Origin: Adenanthera pavonina
Lineage: Eukaryota; Streptophyta; Magnoliopsida; Fabales; Fabaceae
Direction: 5' to 3'
Assembly (NCBI GenBank): GCA_026686845.1
Contig: JAIVEN010000012.1
Location: 18,478,501-18,542,500, forward strand
DNA length: 64,000 bases
Shown: positions 1-12,431 of the stretch, in pieces
Numbering within the stretch: position 1 is the stretch's first letter
How the letters are laid out: each line of letters starts with the position of its first letter
Program-made: the position numbers and the translations under genes
Notes under the pieces: generated by a model
What the model was told of the DNA's origin: nothing
The model's input: only the letters and a program-made list of their open reading frames with translations
The model's database searches: none

Positions 1-3000
1 ACTATATTGATCCTCGAAAAATATATTTACCATTAGTTTAGTCCTTGAAAATTGATTGCTATTTATTAGTCCTAAGTTTTTACAAATATATCACTTTTCT
101 TTTGAGTGGGACTCAGCAAAATTGGGTCAGATTGATGGTGATAAAATTTCAAGAACTGAATTGATGGTCAAAGTATTATTTTATCAGTTGATTACTTTGT
201 TTATATTTTTTTCTAAAATGTAAACAATCATCCATTTTTTTATAGTTATTTCACTTTCATGCAAAATAGAATTCAAACAAAATTACTTAAATTAAATTGA
301 CATTCTTATTTTTAAATTTCATTTAAATATTTATTATATATTCATTTGAATTTTTTGAACCCAACCAAAATCTCTGTCATTTATGAGTCTAACGTACAAA
401 CGTGTGGCACTAGTTTCATCGTAGCACACAGTCAAATTCCTAACCTACTTAGAATCAAATTCCTAACCTACTTAGAATGATCCATTGAATCAATTTTTGC
501 CGTTTTGAATGGTCTAAATTTATTTTGTTTTATTGGCCATCAATGGTCTAAATTTATTGCTTCTTTCATTCTGGTAAAAAAATTTATTGCTTCATTAAAA
601 AAATATTTTGAACAAATTTGAACTACCCAAATTAACTGTACATTAAGAGTTTATTCAAAATGATAGTCAAATTCTTCAATTGGTGCCAAACTTCTTTGAA
701 CTAGCTTTGTGAAGTACCAGAGATTCATGAACTTATCTAAAAAAACAGTAAATTAGCAAGGGAAAAAACTTCCGTCTCAAGTTCGTCACTTACCCGTCAT
801 TGACTTCGTTGCTAAATTCAGTGATGGCAAATATCCATCGGAAACACTCCCTTCACTAATTCATTACAGATTTGTCAAAAAAATTATTTAGCAACAGATA
901 ACTCTATTGATAAAACAAGGATAGTTCATTCCAGTTTTGTGCTAAGTTTAGTAACAAATTTTTTCATTGCAAACATGTTCCTCACTAAACCGCCGCTAAT
1001 TTCGTTGGATGTTGGTTATATATAATTGTATTATGATATTAACATATTTCAATTCAAATTAGCTATATATTAGAATTAGAATTTAAAGTATAAGAAGTAA
1101 ATAAATGAAAATTTAAAATTATAATAATATTAACTGCTAATAATAAGAAAGACAAGCTAATCTTTAGTTGTCTAATGCGATCAACCAAGTATTTGGAGGG
1201 ATTCTTATTAGGCTAATTTAATTACTAAAATATTTAACATGTAACTTAATATTAATGCTTTTTATTACTAATAATAATTGATGAATAATAACGTATCAAA
1301 ACAATAATCAGTAGTTAGTCTAAGAGAATAATCAGGCATGCTAGGATTAAAACTTTCTGCCCAAACTCTTATGTGTTTTGGTAGTGTGGATATTTTCACA
1401 TAGTATAAAAGTTTAATAGAGTAATGTCACGTAGAAGAAGGCCTATGAGTTGTTAATATATTTTCCTGAATAATAAGTAATAACAATATTTAGGTAATAA
1501 GTATAGGCTAATTCTCTATTTTACCCCCTCACTCTTTTTAATCTTCTTTATTTTTCCAACCATAATAGATTGAGCTTGTTAAATTTTCTTTTTAATTCCT
1601 ATGATTATCAAAATTACAATATTTGTTTTAATGATTTCTTATCAAATTCCTATTATATTATATAAATATATATATTAAGCATATATATAATATAATATAT
1701 TAAATAATATAATATATGATATATATTATATGATATGACATAATGAAAAATAACATAAAATAATTTAATATTAATACATATGGATAATAAACATTATATA
1801 CATAATTATTTTTATTTAAAAAAATAAAATATAAAAGTTGGTTAGGAAAACAATTTTTTTTTCCAAAGAAAAATATATATTTATAGGAAAATTATTTAAT
1901 ATTTAAAAATAAAAAAATTATAATATAAATGTTCATATAAATATAAATATATTTAAATAAAATATTTATGATATTAATAATTAAAAAATGTATATGTGTA
2001 TTTTTTAATAATATATTGATTTATAAATATATATATATATATATGTATTAGTGTGTAAATAAATAATATATATTTAATATCCCATGTAAAGGCTATAGAT
2101 ATATTCCAGCTTAACTGGTAAAAGAGTGAATATAAAGATATAAGAAGTAAGAGATCATGAGTTCAAATTTCGGTGAAAACACATTTAAAATTATTATATG
2201 ATGTGGCACAATTAAAGTGTGGTGGCCACATGGTGCGGGCCCAATGGTAACATGTTAGTGACGTAGCATGAGTAGTGGATCATGTGGCGATGACATGGAA
2301 ACTTAGAGTATATGAAGCCATTAAGAACAATTTTATCTTTCCGTCATCAATTTATTAAGAAAACAGAAAATTATGGTGGGTGATGTGGGTCTATCCACAT
2401 GACCCATATGTCAACCCTAACGGGTGGGTTGGGCCAGTTCAACCCATATTTCATTTAGCTCTTGATAGGTTATGGCTGGATCACATGATTTGACTAGCCC
2501 ACAATTTACACTTTTAGTTAGGCCTCTCAAGTTATAATCTCATACATGGAGAACACTAGTGTTAGGAGAGATTTATATTTATGTGGTATGAATGAACTCC
2601 ATTTGAATTAATCAAGATTTCAAGCAAGGTAAGTCTTTCTATATATTGGGGACTCTTTCATTGAAACTGATATTTTAATTCTCTGTTGACTTAAAATCCC
2701 CAAATATGATTAGTTTTTTCTTAAGTAGATTTAAAATGAGTGATAGTCCAAAACCCTATCTCCAAAGTTATATACTCACACACATTCATTACACAAATAT
2801 GATTAGTTGATACTAATTATAATATTTATTACAGAAGCTATATATAAATATTAAATATATGTGAGTGAGAGAGAGAGAATCATAAAACTATCCATTATTT
2901 CATATATGTTAATTAACATCGTTCACTCCCACATATATATAATGGTGCAGCAGTCAACCTTTCCATTTGAAATATCCATCACACTCTGATCACAAAACAT

Positions 3001-3648
3001 TAAATAAAACAGAGAAAAATTAATTATTTTTCATATATTCTATATACATGTATTTTGCCTAATAACACGCAAGCACCCAATATATTTTATACAATGATTT
3101 GTGATTCCAGATATAATATTGATTCGATCAATAAGTACAAAATGACCAATCTAGTCAGCTAGGAATACATAAATTGGATCTCCTCAAATATTTGAGGGGT
3201 GAAGTAGGGAGAAACCAAAAAAACAAAAAAAGTCTATATCTCATTTATGTGAAACTGACCAGTGACCACATGTGGAGAGGGCAGATTAATTCTTCTTTCT
3301 GTTTTTATTTCTAGAAGGTAAAATACTTCAAAAGATTTGCATTAAGGAATAGATACAAATTGACGAAAAATAACTTCAAAATCACAAACCGATTTAAGTA
3401 CACTTCCCAAATAACGCATACGAAACACTAATTAATTAATTTTTTACTAAAGAAAAAGGAAACCGTTGCAAAACAAAATTGACACAAGAGGGCAAGAGAG
3501 AAGAAGCCCTACAGATTTATGACGCACTGATGAGAAACACTTGGTACCATATAGAATGTACCCAGTAAATCAAACATTCATCTAACTGATCAGCCTTTTG
3601 CCTTGGACTTTTCTCTGATCTGGATCTCTTCCTCCATTGACGGCTTGA
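1..3648. other. intergenic AT-rich DNA with repeat fragments
   Basis: No convincing gene. A 23-base direct repeat (unit beginning tcaaattcctaacctac) is present twice in tandem at about 432-478. Around 780-1010 short motifs such as ttcgttgcta and ccgctaattt recur in both orientations, resembling the subterminal repeats of a DNA transposon. About 1640-2090 is almost pure A/T. A tRNA-derived SINE-like piece is listed separately near 2.1 kb. The rest holds nothing I can name. Confidence 0.6.
2098..2200 (+). repeat. tRNA-like SINE fragment
   Basis: The text ccagcttaactggtaaaag resembles a pol III A box and gagttcaaatttc resembles a B box. They lie about 50 bases apart, as in tRNA-derived plant SINEs. 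Ends and target duplications are not clear, so this is a fragment or a diverged copy. Confidence 0.4.
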
Positions 3649-4344
3649 TTAGTATTTCAGATTATTGATGAAATACAAGGCATTACTGGTCATCCTCTGC
3701 ACATTCACCAGGCTCTTCCTGATCTTGTCCCTTATACCAGCATCCACATCCTCCTCATCGAACTCGTCATAGCAAGTCTGGTCGTGGGTGATGGCGGCGC
3801 TCACGTAGGTCTTAATGGTGCTCATCTGAAACTCCTTATCAGTATCATCCAAATGGTTCATGTCATCCAGAGACTTCTTCACCTCATCAACGGAACTCCT
3901 CACATTGTCGAGGCAATCGTTTAGCACAGACACCGCCGTCGCTGTAATATTCTTCGTCGTCAAAAGCTTCGATATCAGTGAAGAAGCTTTGTTGGCCTCT
4001 TTGAGAATGAGAGATAGAGAGGAATTACAGAGCTTGAGAGGATCTCCTTCGATCTTCGAAGCGTATGGGGATAAGTAGTGATAGCAGATTGAAGGGTATG
4101 TGGAGGAATTGCAGGAGGTGAGAACAAAGGATTCGTAAGTTTTCATGGCGTTCTGGTCAGAACTGGTGGTTTTGTTTGAAGGGTTTGTGGTGTTCTGGGA
4201 ATAGTAACAAGGAGTGGTGTTGTTGTTGCTGTAACTATCAATGGTGGAATTGCAGGCTGAAGAAGAAGAAGAAAGAAGAGTGAAGAGAAGAAGGAATGAG
4301 AGAACTGTGTATGAAGGTAGACGTGAGGAAGTGATGCCTTCCAT
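3649..4344 (-). CDS. pectin methylesterase inhibitor-like (PMEI domain) protein
   Basis: Single-exon gene of 231 residues, predicted to be secreted. Residues 1-30 form a signal peptide with a Leu/Phe-rich core (about 11-24). A low-complexity Asn/Ser/Thr linker with N-glycosylation sequons runs to about 65, and the PMEI helical-bundle domain occupies about 70-228. The family's cysteine pattern is visible: C78-x8-C87 (N-terminal hairpin) and the pair C144 (NDCLDN) and C191 (QTCYDEF). Extra cysteines are C31, C46 and C106. Known members inhibit pectin methylesterase or invertase in the apoplast, and sequence alone cannot choose the target. The ATG at 4344 is the first in frame and lies about 80 bases below a TATA box. 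The long Ser/Asn/Thr linker is longer than in minimal PMEIs. Confidence 0.9.
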   Translation of the reverse strand: MEGITSSRLPSYTVLSFLLLFTLLSSSSSACNSTIDSYSNNNTTPCYYSQNTTNPSNKTTSSDQNAMKTYESFVLTSCNSSTYPSICYHYLSPYASKIEGDPLKLCNSSLSLILKEANKASSLISKLLTTKNITATAVSVLNDCLDNVRSSVDEVKKSLDDMNHLDDTDKEFQMSTIKTYVSAAITHDQTCYDEFDEEDVDAGIRDKIRKSLVNVQRMTSNALYFINNLKY

Positions 4345-4422
4345 GTTCTCTAGAAGGTTAATTACTCTCCCAACACTTTTTGTTTTTCTTCTGTTATGAG
4401 TGTCAATGACTTCTAATTCTCA

Positions 4423-4431
4423 GATTTATAG
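4423..4431 (-). promoter_or_regulatory. TATA box of the PMEI-like gene
   Basis: On the minus strand CTATAAATC sits about 80 bases upstream of the ATG at 4344, a normal distance for a plant core promoter with a short leader. Confidence 0.6.
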
Positions 4432-5202
4432 AGGCAAACCTCAGGTGATTTTTTTTTTCTATTCAATCAATCACGGATAAAATATTAATTAAGAAATTAA
4501 AGTTGTTAATTATTTATAAGGTTATAAGAATTAATTTGATAGACATAATGTTCATTTGGACAAAATGATTCAATTCACAATTATTAAGGCATTAGGGCTT
4601 ACGTAGTTTGGGAGACAATGCAATATTCTACGAGGTCAGACAATGGTTGGCATGAGTTCTTTTATATATATATAAAAGAAAATAAACTCTGAATTACAAG
4701 AATACCTCATTCATATATTATCTTAAAAAAATATTCAGCTTATTAATTACCTAGCAACATGGAATGTATATCGGCGATTTTTTTATATATTTATTATTGT
4801 TGGGATCTAAACAATAGAACCTCTTGCACACGTACGTAAAGAAACTAGAAAAATACCTGACAAATTTAACGTGGTTTTGTCCTTCGAATATATAGAACTT
4901 TTTTTTGGGGTAAACTGTGTTTCAAATAGATTTATTTACATTAACGATTGCCCCATATTTATAATTATAGTAATTTCAATTTTTGAACCAAAAAATTATA
5001 AATTACTCCACACATATAAATTACAAGACCCATTTCATACAAATTACAACTACCAAATATCTCAATTTAAATCCTATCTCATATAAAAAAATAAATAAAT
5101 AAATTCTATCAATTTGGATTGGATTTCTCTTCATTTGTCTCAATTTTATTTTCTAGCCTTTAGATCAAGATTTAACGGTTTTGATCAATCACAACTTTAT
5201 TA

Positions 5203-5474
5203 CTTCCTCTATTACAATTTATAAGGTATTTTTTAAACACCGCAGACGGATGGTGATAATTAATAACTAATAATTTTTTAACCTTTTCTTAAATTACCTT
5301 TATTTAACATAGTTGACTCATGAATTAAACTCTCCAGCATTAATTAAATTTTATTCTTTTTCAGAGGTATTTTGGATAAAAAGAAATTAAATATATTATG
5401 CAATCCGAATAACACCTTATATTATAAAATATAAATTTATCAAAAAGGTGCCTTATATATCGAAACGGAGGGAG
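5203..5474. mobile_element. Stowaway-like (Tc1/mariner) MITE
   Basis: 272 bases flanked by TA dinucleotides (5201-5202 and 5475-5476). The terminal inverted repeats start CTTCCTCTATTACAATTTAT on the left and CTCCCTCCGTTTCGATATAT on the complement of the right end, the plant Stowaway consensus. There is no coding capacity and the interior is AT-rich. Confidence 0.75.
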
Positions 5475-6237
5475 TATAACAGCATCATTTTTAGTGCAAA
5501 ATATTTTTTCTTCTTATATTATAATATTATATATGTATTATTATATCTAATTATTGAAAATTATAAATTTACTTAACAAATAATATAATAGTAGATATTA
5601 GTTTATTATTTTGAACTTAAAATATGATTATAAATGAATATTAACTTATTTAGATTTAAATATTGATGCATTTGAAGAGATAATAATACAAAAGAGTTTA
5701 CGTATATAAGAGACTCTGTTTTATGAGACCAATAATTTCTTAATCTCTTTTTTAATGCATTATATATAGTTTCTTTTTTTTTACATATATATAGCCTTTT
5801 TTGTAACAATAAAATATCGGGATCTTTTTTTATTTTTTCCCCAAAGTAAAGGGAATATAATATCGGTATCTAAATAAGTACGCCTCAATTGAAATCATTT
5901 TAAAGATAATTAAATTCTGGATATAGTTTGAGAACACATGAAAAGATGACCATTATGATTCATGTTAGTATAAAAAAGTCAAAATTCGAAACTCAGCAAC
6001 AGTGTGTACGGTACCTATTTAGACTTTTGAAGTTTGACTTTTCATTATTATTTTTTTAAATCCATAACTTCGGATCCGAAAGTCAGTTGAGAAGCCCACA
6101 TATGAAGAAGATTAGGATGCTGATGTTGATACTTGATTCATTGACAAGTAATGTAAATGAAAAAATAAAATAAACTAGAGAAAAATAAGAAGAAATATGT
6201 GCAAAACCATTTTAATCAATTGCAATTATTAATAGTA

Positions 6238-6370
6238 ATTGAGTTGAGTGGCAAATCTTTTAAGTAAGATCTTGAATTCAAGTCTTGTAAATTAAAAAAA
6301 TTGTATTGGGAGAATTATCTTTATTTGGATTTGATAATTTACAAATATGACCTAGTCAAATAATTACATA
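6238..6370 (+). repeat. SINE-like repeat, family copy 1
   Basis: Starts near ttgagtggcaaatc and has a B-box-like gatcttgaattcaag, then an A-rich stretch and a 3' body with ttatctttatttggatttg. The same order of motifs recurs at 58862-59040 and 59683-59850, so this is a dispersed family. The tRNA-like head suggests a SINE. Confidence 0.5.
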
Positions 6371-6599
6371 AAAAAATTAATACTATTGGTATAAATACAA
6401 ATAATTTATATTTTATCAGATAAAAAATTATGAAAATAAAAGAATTTTTTGTTTCAAATGTTGTGTTATTAACTTATTACTATCATGTAAAATATATACT
6501 CCTTTAGTATTGAAAGAGATTAATTTCTGCTGTGGGATAGAAATGCTCCTAATATATTAAAAATAAAATTCTACAATATATACACGGCTTTAACAAACA

Positions 6600-6905
6600 G
6601 GCAAGCGGCTGCCGCACGTGGATAGCCAACACATTCATGCCACGTGTCAGATAATGGGAGGTGTGATCGTAAAAAAGTCAATTACTTGGAAGAACGTGCG
6701 AAGCAGAATAACATGATAGCCTACTTCTCAACTTCTAATAAGCGTGAAACGTTGCAGGATGAGAGGCGGTGTTCGGGCTCGCCGATGCTGACGTGGACTC
6801 TTTGCAACAGCTATCGTCTGCGCAGTTATCATTTTCTGCTTCGCTGTGCCGACAGGTCCTGGCCACACCCCATGTGCCACCTTATCTTCTTCTGGAAATT
6901 GAAAT
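6600..6905 (+). promoter_or_regulatory. GC-rich block with ABRE/G-box elements
   Basis: In AT-rich surroundings this block carries GCACGTGG (about 6614), GCCACGTGTC (about 6639) and TGACGTGG (about 6790), the core of abscisic-acid response elements and bZIP G-boxes. An 87-codon open frame on the plus strand (6644-6907) matches no family I know and I do not call it a gene. It may be a relic promoter, part of a lost gene or a transposon-borne segment. Confidence 0.35.
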
Positions 6906-8054
6906 GATAAAAGTCGAATATTTATTGTACTAAAAAAAACATCGAATATTTATTGTCAAGAGTGAAGACATTTTTTATTTGCTTTTTCTTTATACTCCTT
7001 AAGGTCCTAATATAATAACTTTTTAGAAAATTTTTATGATCCTTAATAAAAGGTTTTTTACAAAATTTATAGTAAAGTATTAATATATGATTACCTTTAA
7101 ATACTTTTGATAGTTTTAACCCTCTTTCTAAGCATTAATGTATTATAGAGATTGATGGTTTTAATTAAAAATATTTTATGAATGTTATAACAATTTTTTA
7201 AAAAATAAAATTTTTAACTACTTGCTTTAATCAGCATAATTTTGATAAAAAAAAAGTCTTAATAAAAAGAATCTAAGGGAGCATATGTAAGGATGAGTCT
7301 TATGGCTAATGTGAAAACTTGGATAGCATAGGTAATATGTATCTTTTTTTTTTCTTTTGTATGTTAGAGGTATTTTTAACTAACAATCAAAAACTACTTT
7401 CTTTTAATGAGTAAAAATCACCAAATTAATTTTGTTTTATTCAATAAGATATTTTCCATACATATATTTAAGAATCAAATTCTTAACATTATTATTAAGA
7501 GGCTCAACTATCTGCTAATTTTACTCAATATTCTTATTTGTTAATCTAAAATTGAACATTCCTATTGGTTTATCTAAAAGTATCCTTCAAGCATGCTTTG
7601 AATTGTGGATCTTGCTTTTATCCTTTCAAACTCTTAGAAACTCAAGTCACTTACCCTTTGCCTTTTTTTTAAAAAAAAAAAAATTCTTCTCCATAGAGTG
7701 CTAGCACTGCTTTGTCCATCCTTCAACTACAGAGATCATTAGGTGGCCGTATCGAGTGTCTTTGCCCATTGGTTTTTGAGGACGCATAAAACATGCTTGG
7801 CCCAGTCACATTAAATGAGTTTTATTACTTTTTTGAGTGAATTAATCAGAACCTAAAACATAATTTGCAACTTCACTTTTCATTATTCACAATTGAGTTT
7901 TTGCAGTTTATTAGTAAAAGGCAATTTTGTCATGTAAGGACCTAGGTTCTTCATTACATTTTTCTAAATTCAGGGTCCTTTAGTATAGTTATATTTCTTT
8001 TAAGATCTTTAATTGTGATTTTCCTAAATTTTCTTTTTTTTGAAGTCGCAAATC

Positions 8055-8640
8055 CTGCTAATTATATTGTCTTCTACCAATTTTTCAAAAAATAAATAAT
8101 TAAATAAACAAAAAAAATCCATCTCAGAATTGAAGAATAAGGATATAGTTCATTGTTCTTAAGCTTATTTCACTCACGATTATGCATTTACTTGCATACG
8201 TTGTTATCAAATTCTCTAATCAATCATCAACTTGCAAGTTCCTATTTTGGAATAATATCAAACTGTGAGGAATTCAAATTGTAATGAATTTGATATTGGG
8301 TTTCGTGTATTGCATAGAACTTGGGTGGAAAAAAAATTTGTCACTATTTAAAAATTATGTGACTTGTTATAAATTATGGTTATGGAATTTTTAGATGTGT
8401 TTGTTCAAAACGGGCTTTTAGGGAAAGTAATAATAATTATATTTCATGCGTTAACCTCATTTGGATGGCTATAATAAGTCATTGTCCATTTCTTTAATCA
8501 AATGTCATTTTCCCACTTGAAGCGAAATAGATTCCCTCAATAGCTAGATTAAAAAGTTTGCTTGATGAAAGAAGAGGGATACTAACATCTTTTATTAATT
8601 TTTTTTATGAACTAATTATTTATTTAATTTATTTTTTAAA
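8055..8640. repeat. duplicated segment, copy 1 (without hAT insertion)
   Basis: Shares long stretches with 9920-11050: the poly-A tract followed by atctcagaat, then caatcatcaacttgcaagtt, caaactgtgaggaattca, atgtgacttgttataaat and gtttgcttgatgaaagaa. Divergence is substantial (point changes and indels). Copy 1 lacks the hAT element found in copy 2 and has about 170 extra bases around 8390-8560. Confidence 0.7.
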
Positions 8641-8899
8641 TATATTTTGTCATTTTTACAATGCCTTTCTTTTTATTTTTATGTAACTAGATATCCAAGA
8701 TAAAAAAATTCATATTCCTCTTTGTATCATACTAAACACAATTATCAATTACAAAATTATTTTCATTTCTTTTCAGTTTTTTTTCTTTTGCTTAACCTTT
8801 TCATTCTTTTTTGTTTATCCATTTATTGCAAATTGGGAAACAGACCATAAGTGTCTGTTTGGTACGAAAACAGGGATCGATGTAGAAACAAATCATTTA

Positions 8900-9293
8900 G
8901 AATTCGTTTGGTTCAATTATATGAGGGTAATATAATGTAATATGATGAGATAGTAATTACATGTGAATTTGTTTGGTAAAATATAAATTATTATGTAATG
9001 ATATTAATTTTTTATATTAAAAAATAAGAATAAAAGTGAAATGACCATATTGCCCTTAGCCTTACAAGTGAATTTGTCAACATTTATTTTTATGAGGGTA
9101 TTAATATCTTTTTGCATCTCATTATACCAATTTAAAGACTTTCACATGTAAAATGTTATGTAATCTGGATCACCTCTACATGATCATTTAAGTAATCTGA
9201 ATCAGATGTGAAATGTCCAACCAAACGCTCAAAACTCAGGTGATGTGAAGCTTATTACCTTCACATGGGGCTGTAAGCGAATCAAACAATCCC
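8900..9293. mobile_element. Tourist-like (PIF/Harbinger) MITE
   Basis: 394 bases flanked by TTA on both sides (8897-8899 and 9294-9296). The ends are GAATTCGTTTGGTTC and, on the complement of the right end, GGGATTGTTTGATTC, an imperfect terminal inverted repeat. There is no coding frame. The 3-base TTA duplication and the GTTTG-rich termini are typical of plant Tourist elements. Confidence 0.65.
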
Positions 9294-9919
9294 TTATTTT
9301 TCTTTGGGGGGTGCCCCCGCCGGGACGGGGGGTGTGTGGTGGAGGAGTTAGATAAATATATGCATATGTATATTACATGACATGTTTTTATTTGTTAACA
9401 ACATAAACAAATATCATGTGATTTGCAAGAAAAAAATATTTTTTTATCTTATACTCACAAATAAACATAAACCAATGAAAATGAAACTTAATTGGAAATA
9501 GAAATTAAAAAGAAGTGTTTAACGAATCAATCAATATCACAAGATATCATAATTATTAAACTATGTTTTACTGTACTTGTTGTTGATTCATATATCAAAA
9601 CTATTAGTATACATGTTAAATCTAAATATCTCAAGTAGGCAAGATAATTTTTTTTAACAAAAATGTCAATAGCATATATTAACATTAATAGTGTATTTAA
9701 TTATTGATATTAGTTAAAAACGCATAAATTTTGTGAAACTAGGCTCTTTATACTATCATATTTTTCTTTTATTTTTAATTGAAAGAGAATAGGTTAATAT
9801 GTGATGTGGGACCGGATCTCACAAAATTTTATTATTTGAACAAGAGTGGATTTATACATTTGCATGGAACCTAAAATAAATTCGGTTTTTTATACTTCTA
9901 TATTTTATATTGATTGATT

Positions 9920-11050
9920 CCAGGGACCTACAAATTATATTGCCTTCTATCTATTTATAAAAAATTAAAAAAAGAAAAAATCATCTCAGAATGGAAAGAA
10001 TGAGGGTATGGTTCATCGTTCTTAAATTGTCCCATCCAGGGACGGAGCCAGCACTTAAAATCTGGGGAGGCCAAGCTTTTAAATATTGATTTATATATAT
10101 TATTAATTTAATGTTTAACATTTATCATAATTATTTTTTAAAAATAATTTATTGTTTAAAAGGGAGCATCAGATAACCAATCATGCATAATTATATAATA
10201 TTTAAAAAACTAAAACAAATACAAAGTGAAACCACATATACCATTTAATATATTAATTTTAAAGAAAAAAAAGATAGCAAAACATATAAGATAATGCACG
10301 TATGTTGCATATATAGATAAATATTTTGCTTTAGTTTATTGAGATACTTGAAATCACCTTTGACGATATATGGTGTTACAGTGGATAATATGTATCTTAG
10401 GATATTAAATATCTTAGATTAGTTAGATATATATTGTAACAAACTAATATTCATAATCTATAACAATCCTTACTTATTTCCTCTCTATAAGAGAGAGAAA
10501 GCTAAATAAGGGCCTCTATGTGTTGACCAATTTTTGGTTCAGTTTATATTACAAAACATCTCAATCAACATAACATGTATAGCTTCTATCAAAAGAAAAG
10601 TAATAAAACTGATTATTTTACTAAACTGATAAGTGTTTTGATGGATTTTCTCAACATAAGGTAATTGAAATTATTAAATATTAATATATAAATATATGAG
10701 TTCAGCAGAATTTTGAGGAGACCAAATCTTTCCATTATATGATAAGAAGGAGAGGGTGGGGGAGACCATGGCTCCCCTTCCCTCCGTCCTTGGTCCCATC
10801 AATCATCAACTTGCAAGTTCCTATTTGAATTAATAATCAAACTGTGAAGAATTCATCTTGTAATGAATTAGAAATTAGGTCTCATGTATAGTATAAAGTT
10901 TGAGACAGTAAAAAATATTAGTTATTTCTAGTAAATTATGTGACTTATTATAAATCATAGATACAGATTGTTGCAATTAAAAAGTTTGTTTGATGAAAGA
11001 ATAGTAATAAACCCTAACATGTTTTGCCAAAAAAATTATTTTATAAATTA
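9920..11050. repeat. duplicated segment, copy 2 (interrupted by hAT)
   Basis: Homologous to 8055-8640 in the same orientation. Homology runs from about 9930 to 10036, breaks at a hAT element, and resumes at 10793 with caatcatcaacttgcaagtt. Together they form a tandem duplication with about 1.3 kb between copies. Confidence 0.7.
10037..10792. mobile_element. non-autonomous hAT element
   Basis: 756 bases with a perfect 8-base target-site duplication GTCCCATC (10029-10036 and 10793-10800). Terminal inverted repeats are CAGGGACGGAG on the left and CAAGGACGGAG on the complement of the right end. No transposase-like frame is present, so this is a deletion derivative or MITE that depends on another element's transposase. 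Confidence 0.85.
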
Positions 11051-12431
11051 TTATTTATTTCATTTATATAATATTATATTTCCTTTGATTGTGGAACACT
11101 CTTCTTTGTTCAAAATTAACTAATATAAAAAAATACCATTAATCATTGCAAGAAAGATGATATGGAAGAAGGGTACAGAAGCGATGATGTTGGGAGATAT
11201 GATCGAAGATGGTAGAAAATATCTCAATTTGAATCCGAGTGGGGGCACATTATCATTGTCTTCTTTTCTTGATAAAGCGAGAATTTGAATTAAGAAAAAA
11301 AAACTCAATTCTAACCTCAAGATGATGTTAATCTTATTTTTTCCATCCCTATCTATGATTTTTTTTACCAAGGCAACCCTAGTTTTATTGATGAACAAAA
11401 ACTCCTTCGCGTTAAAAAAAGAAAAATAGAGCTAATGAAGCTCTAATTAAAAAATTAGAGTTTAATATGTACACGTGTGCCATCACATCATCGACTTCTA
11501 TCAATTTAATAGACAGTTAAAGTTCACATTTAATAATTTTAACAAACAAAACCAAGTTTACACAAACTGAAAAGGCTGGGCTCAATTGACGTCTCTATTC
11601 TCATGTGCCAGATAGACCTGATATATATATATATATATATACTTTTAAATTTAATCCCTACTTTACTCTTTCCATCACTTTCAAATTTAATGTGTTTGAT
11701 TGGATTGAATTATACATAAATAATTATAAAAATAATTATTTATTTATAATAAACTATAAGAATAAATAATTTAAAAGTTATTTATATTTAAATATTTTTA
11801 GTCTAAAAAATGATTTTAAGAAAAAAATATGTTTAAGTATTATATGTTTAAATGATTATTAGATGAATAATGAAAAAAAAAAATAAAATAAGTAATTATA
11901 TAAAAATAAATAATTATCATAAATAGAAAAAATTAGTTTATTTTATAAATACTTTTTTAAGATATAAATACTTATTAAAAAATAGATTAATTTTGAGAAC
12001 TTCATATAATTATTTACCTGCTCGCATAAATACTTTCAGAGTAAATTCAAACATACCCACCATAAACTGTATTGTTCATAAATGATAAATAGTACAACTC
12101 ATCTTTTTGGTTCCGTGCAATACACAGAAGACCCACCTACATGCCAGGAAGCCAAACTTTTGGATCTTGCTTAAACAATGAATCTGTTTTGGGATTCTTT
12201 TTCTGCCCATAAAATTTCAAATGCAGACCTAAACCTGACACAGCCGCTTTAAATCTTGAAGACGATCTCGCAAGATTAAATCCTAAAATTACAAAGAAAA
12301 GTCTTCAATTCATTTTTTTTCCACTCTTAAAAAGCTTACCTGAATCTCTTGAAAATAATACAGACCAATCAATGGTATATAAGGGATGAAAAAAAGTATA
12401 CACCAAACTCTGGTGCAAAATTGACAAGACG

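Larger units (their letters stand above)
4432..12431. other. 8-kb gene-poor region rich in DNA transposons
   Basis: No protein-coding gene is supported. It holds a Stowaway-like MITE, a SINE-like copy, a GC-rich block with ABRE-type elements, a Tourist-like MITE, a hAT element and two copies of a duplicated segment, all listed separately. Open frames of 60-92 codons here (for example minus 11120-11398) match no family and have AT-driven composition. Confidence 0.6.

Noticed and set aside
6644..6907. 87-codon frame in the GC-rich block
   Set aside because: No recognisable domain, no good promoter-start relation, and its composition reflects the regulatory-like block.
11120..11398. 92-codon minus-strand frame
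   Set aside because: Lys/Ile/Phe-rich product from AT-rich DNA with no family likeness.
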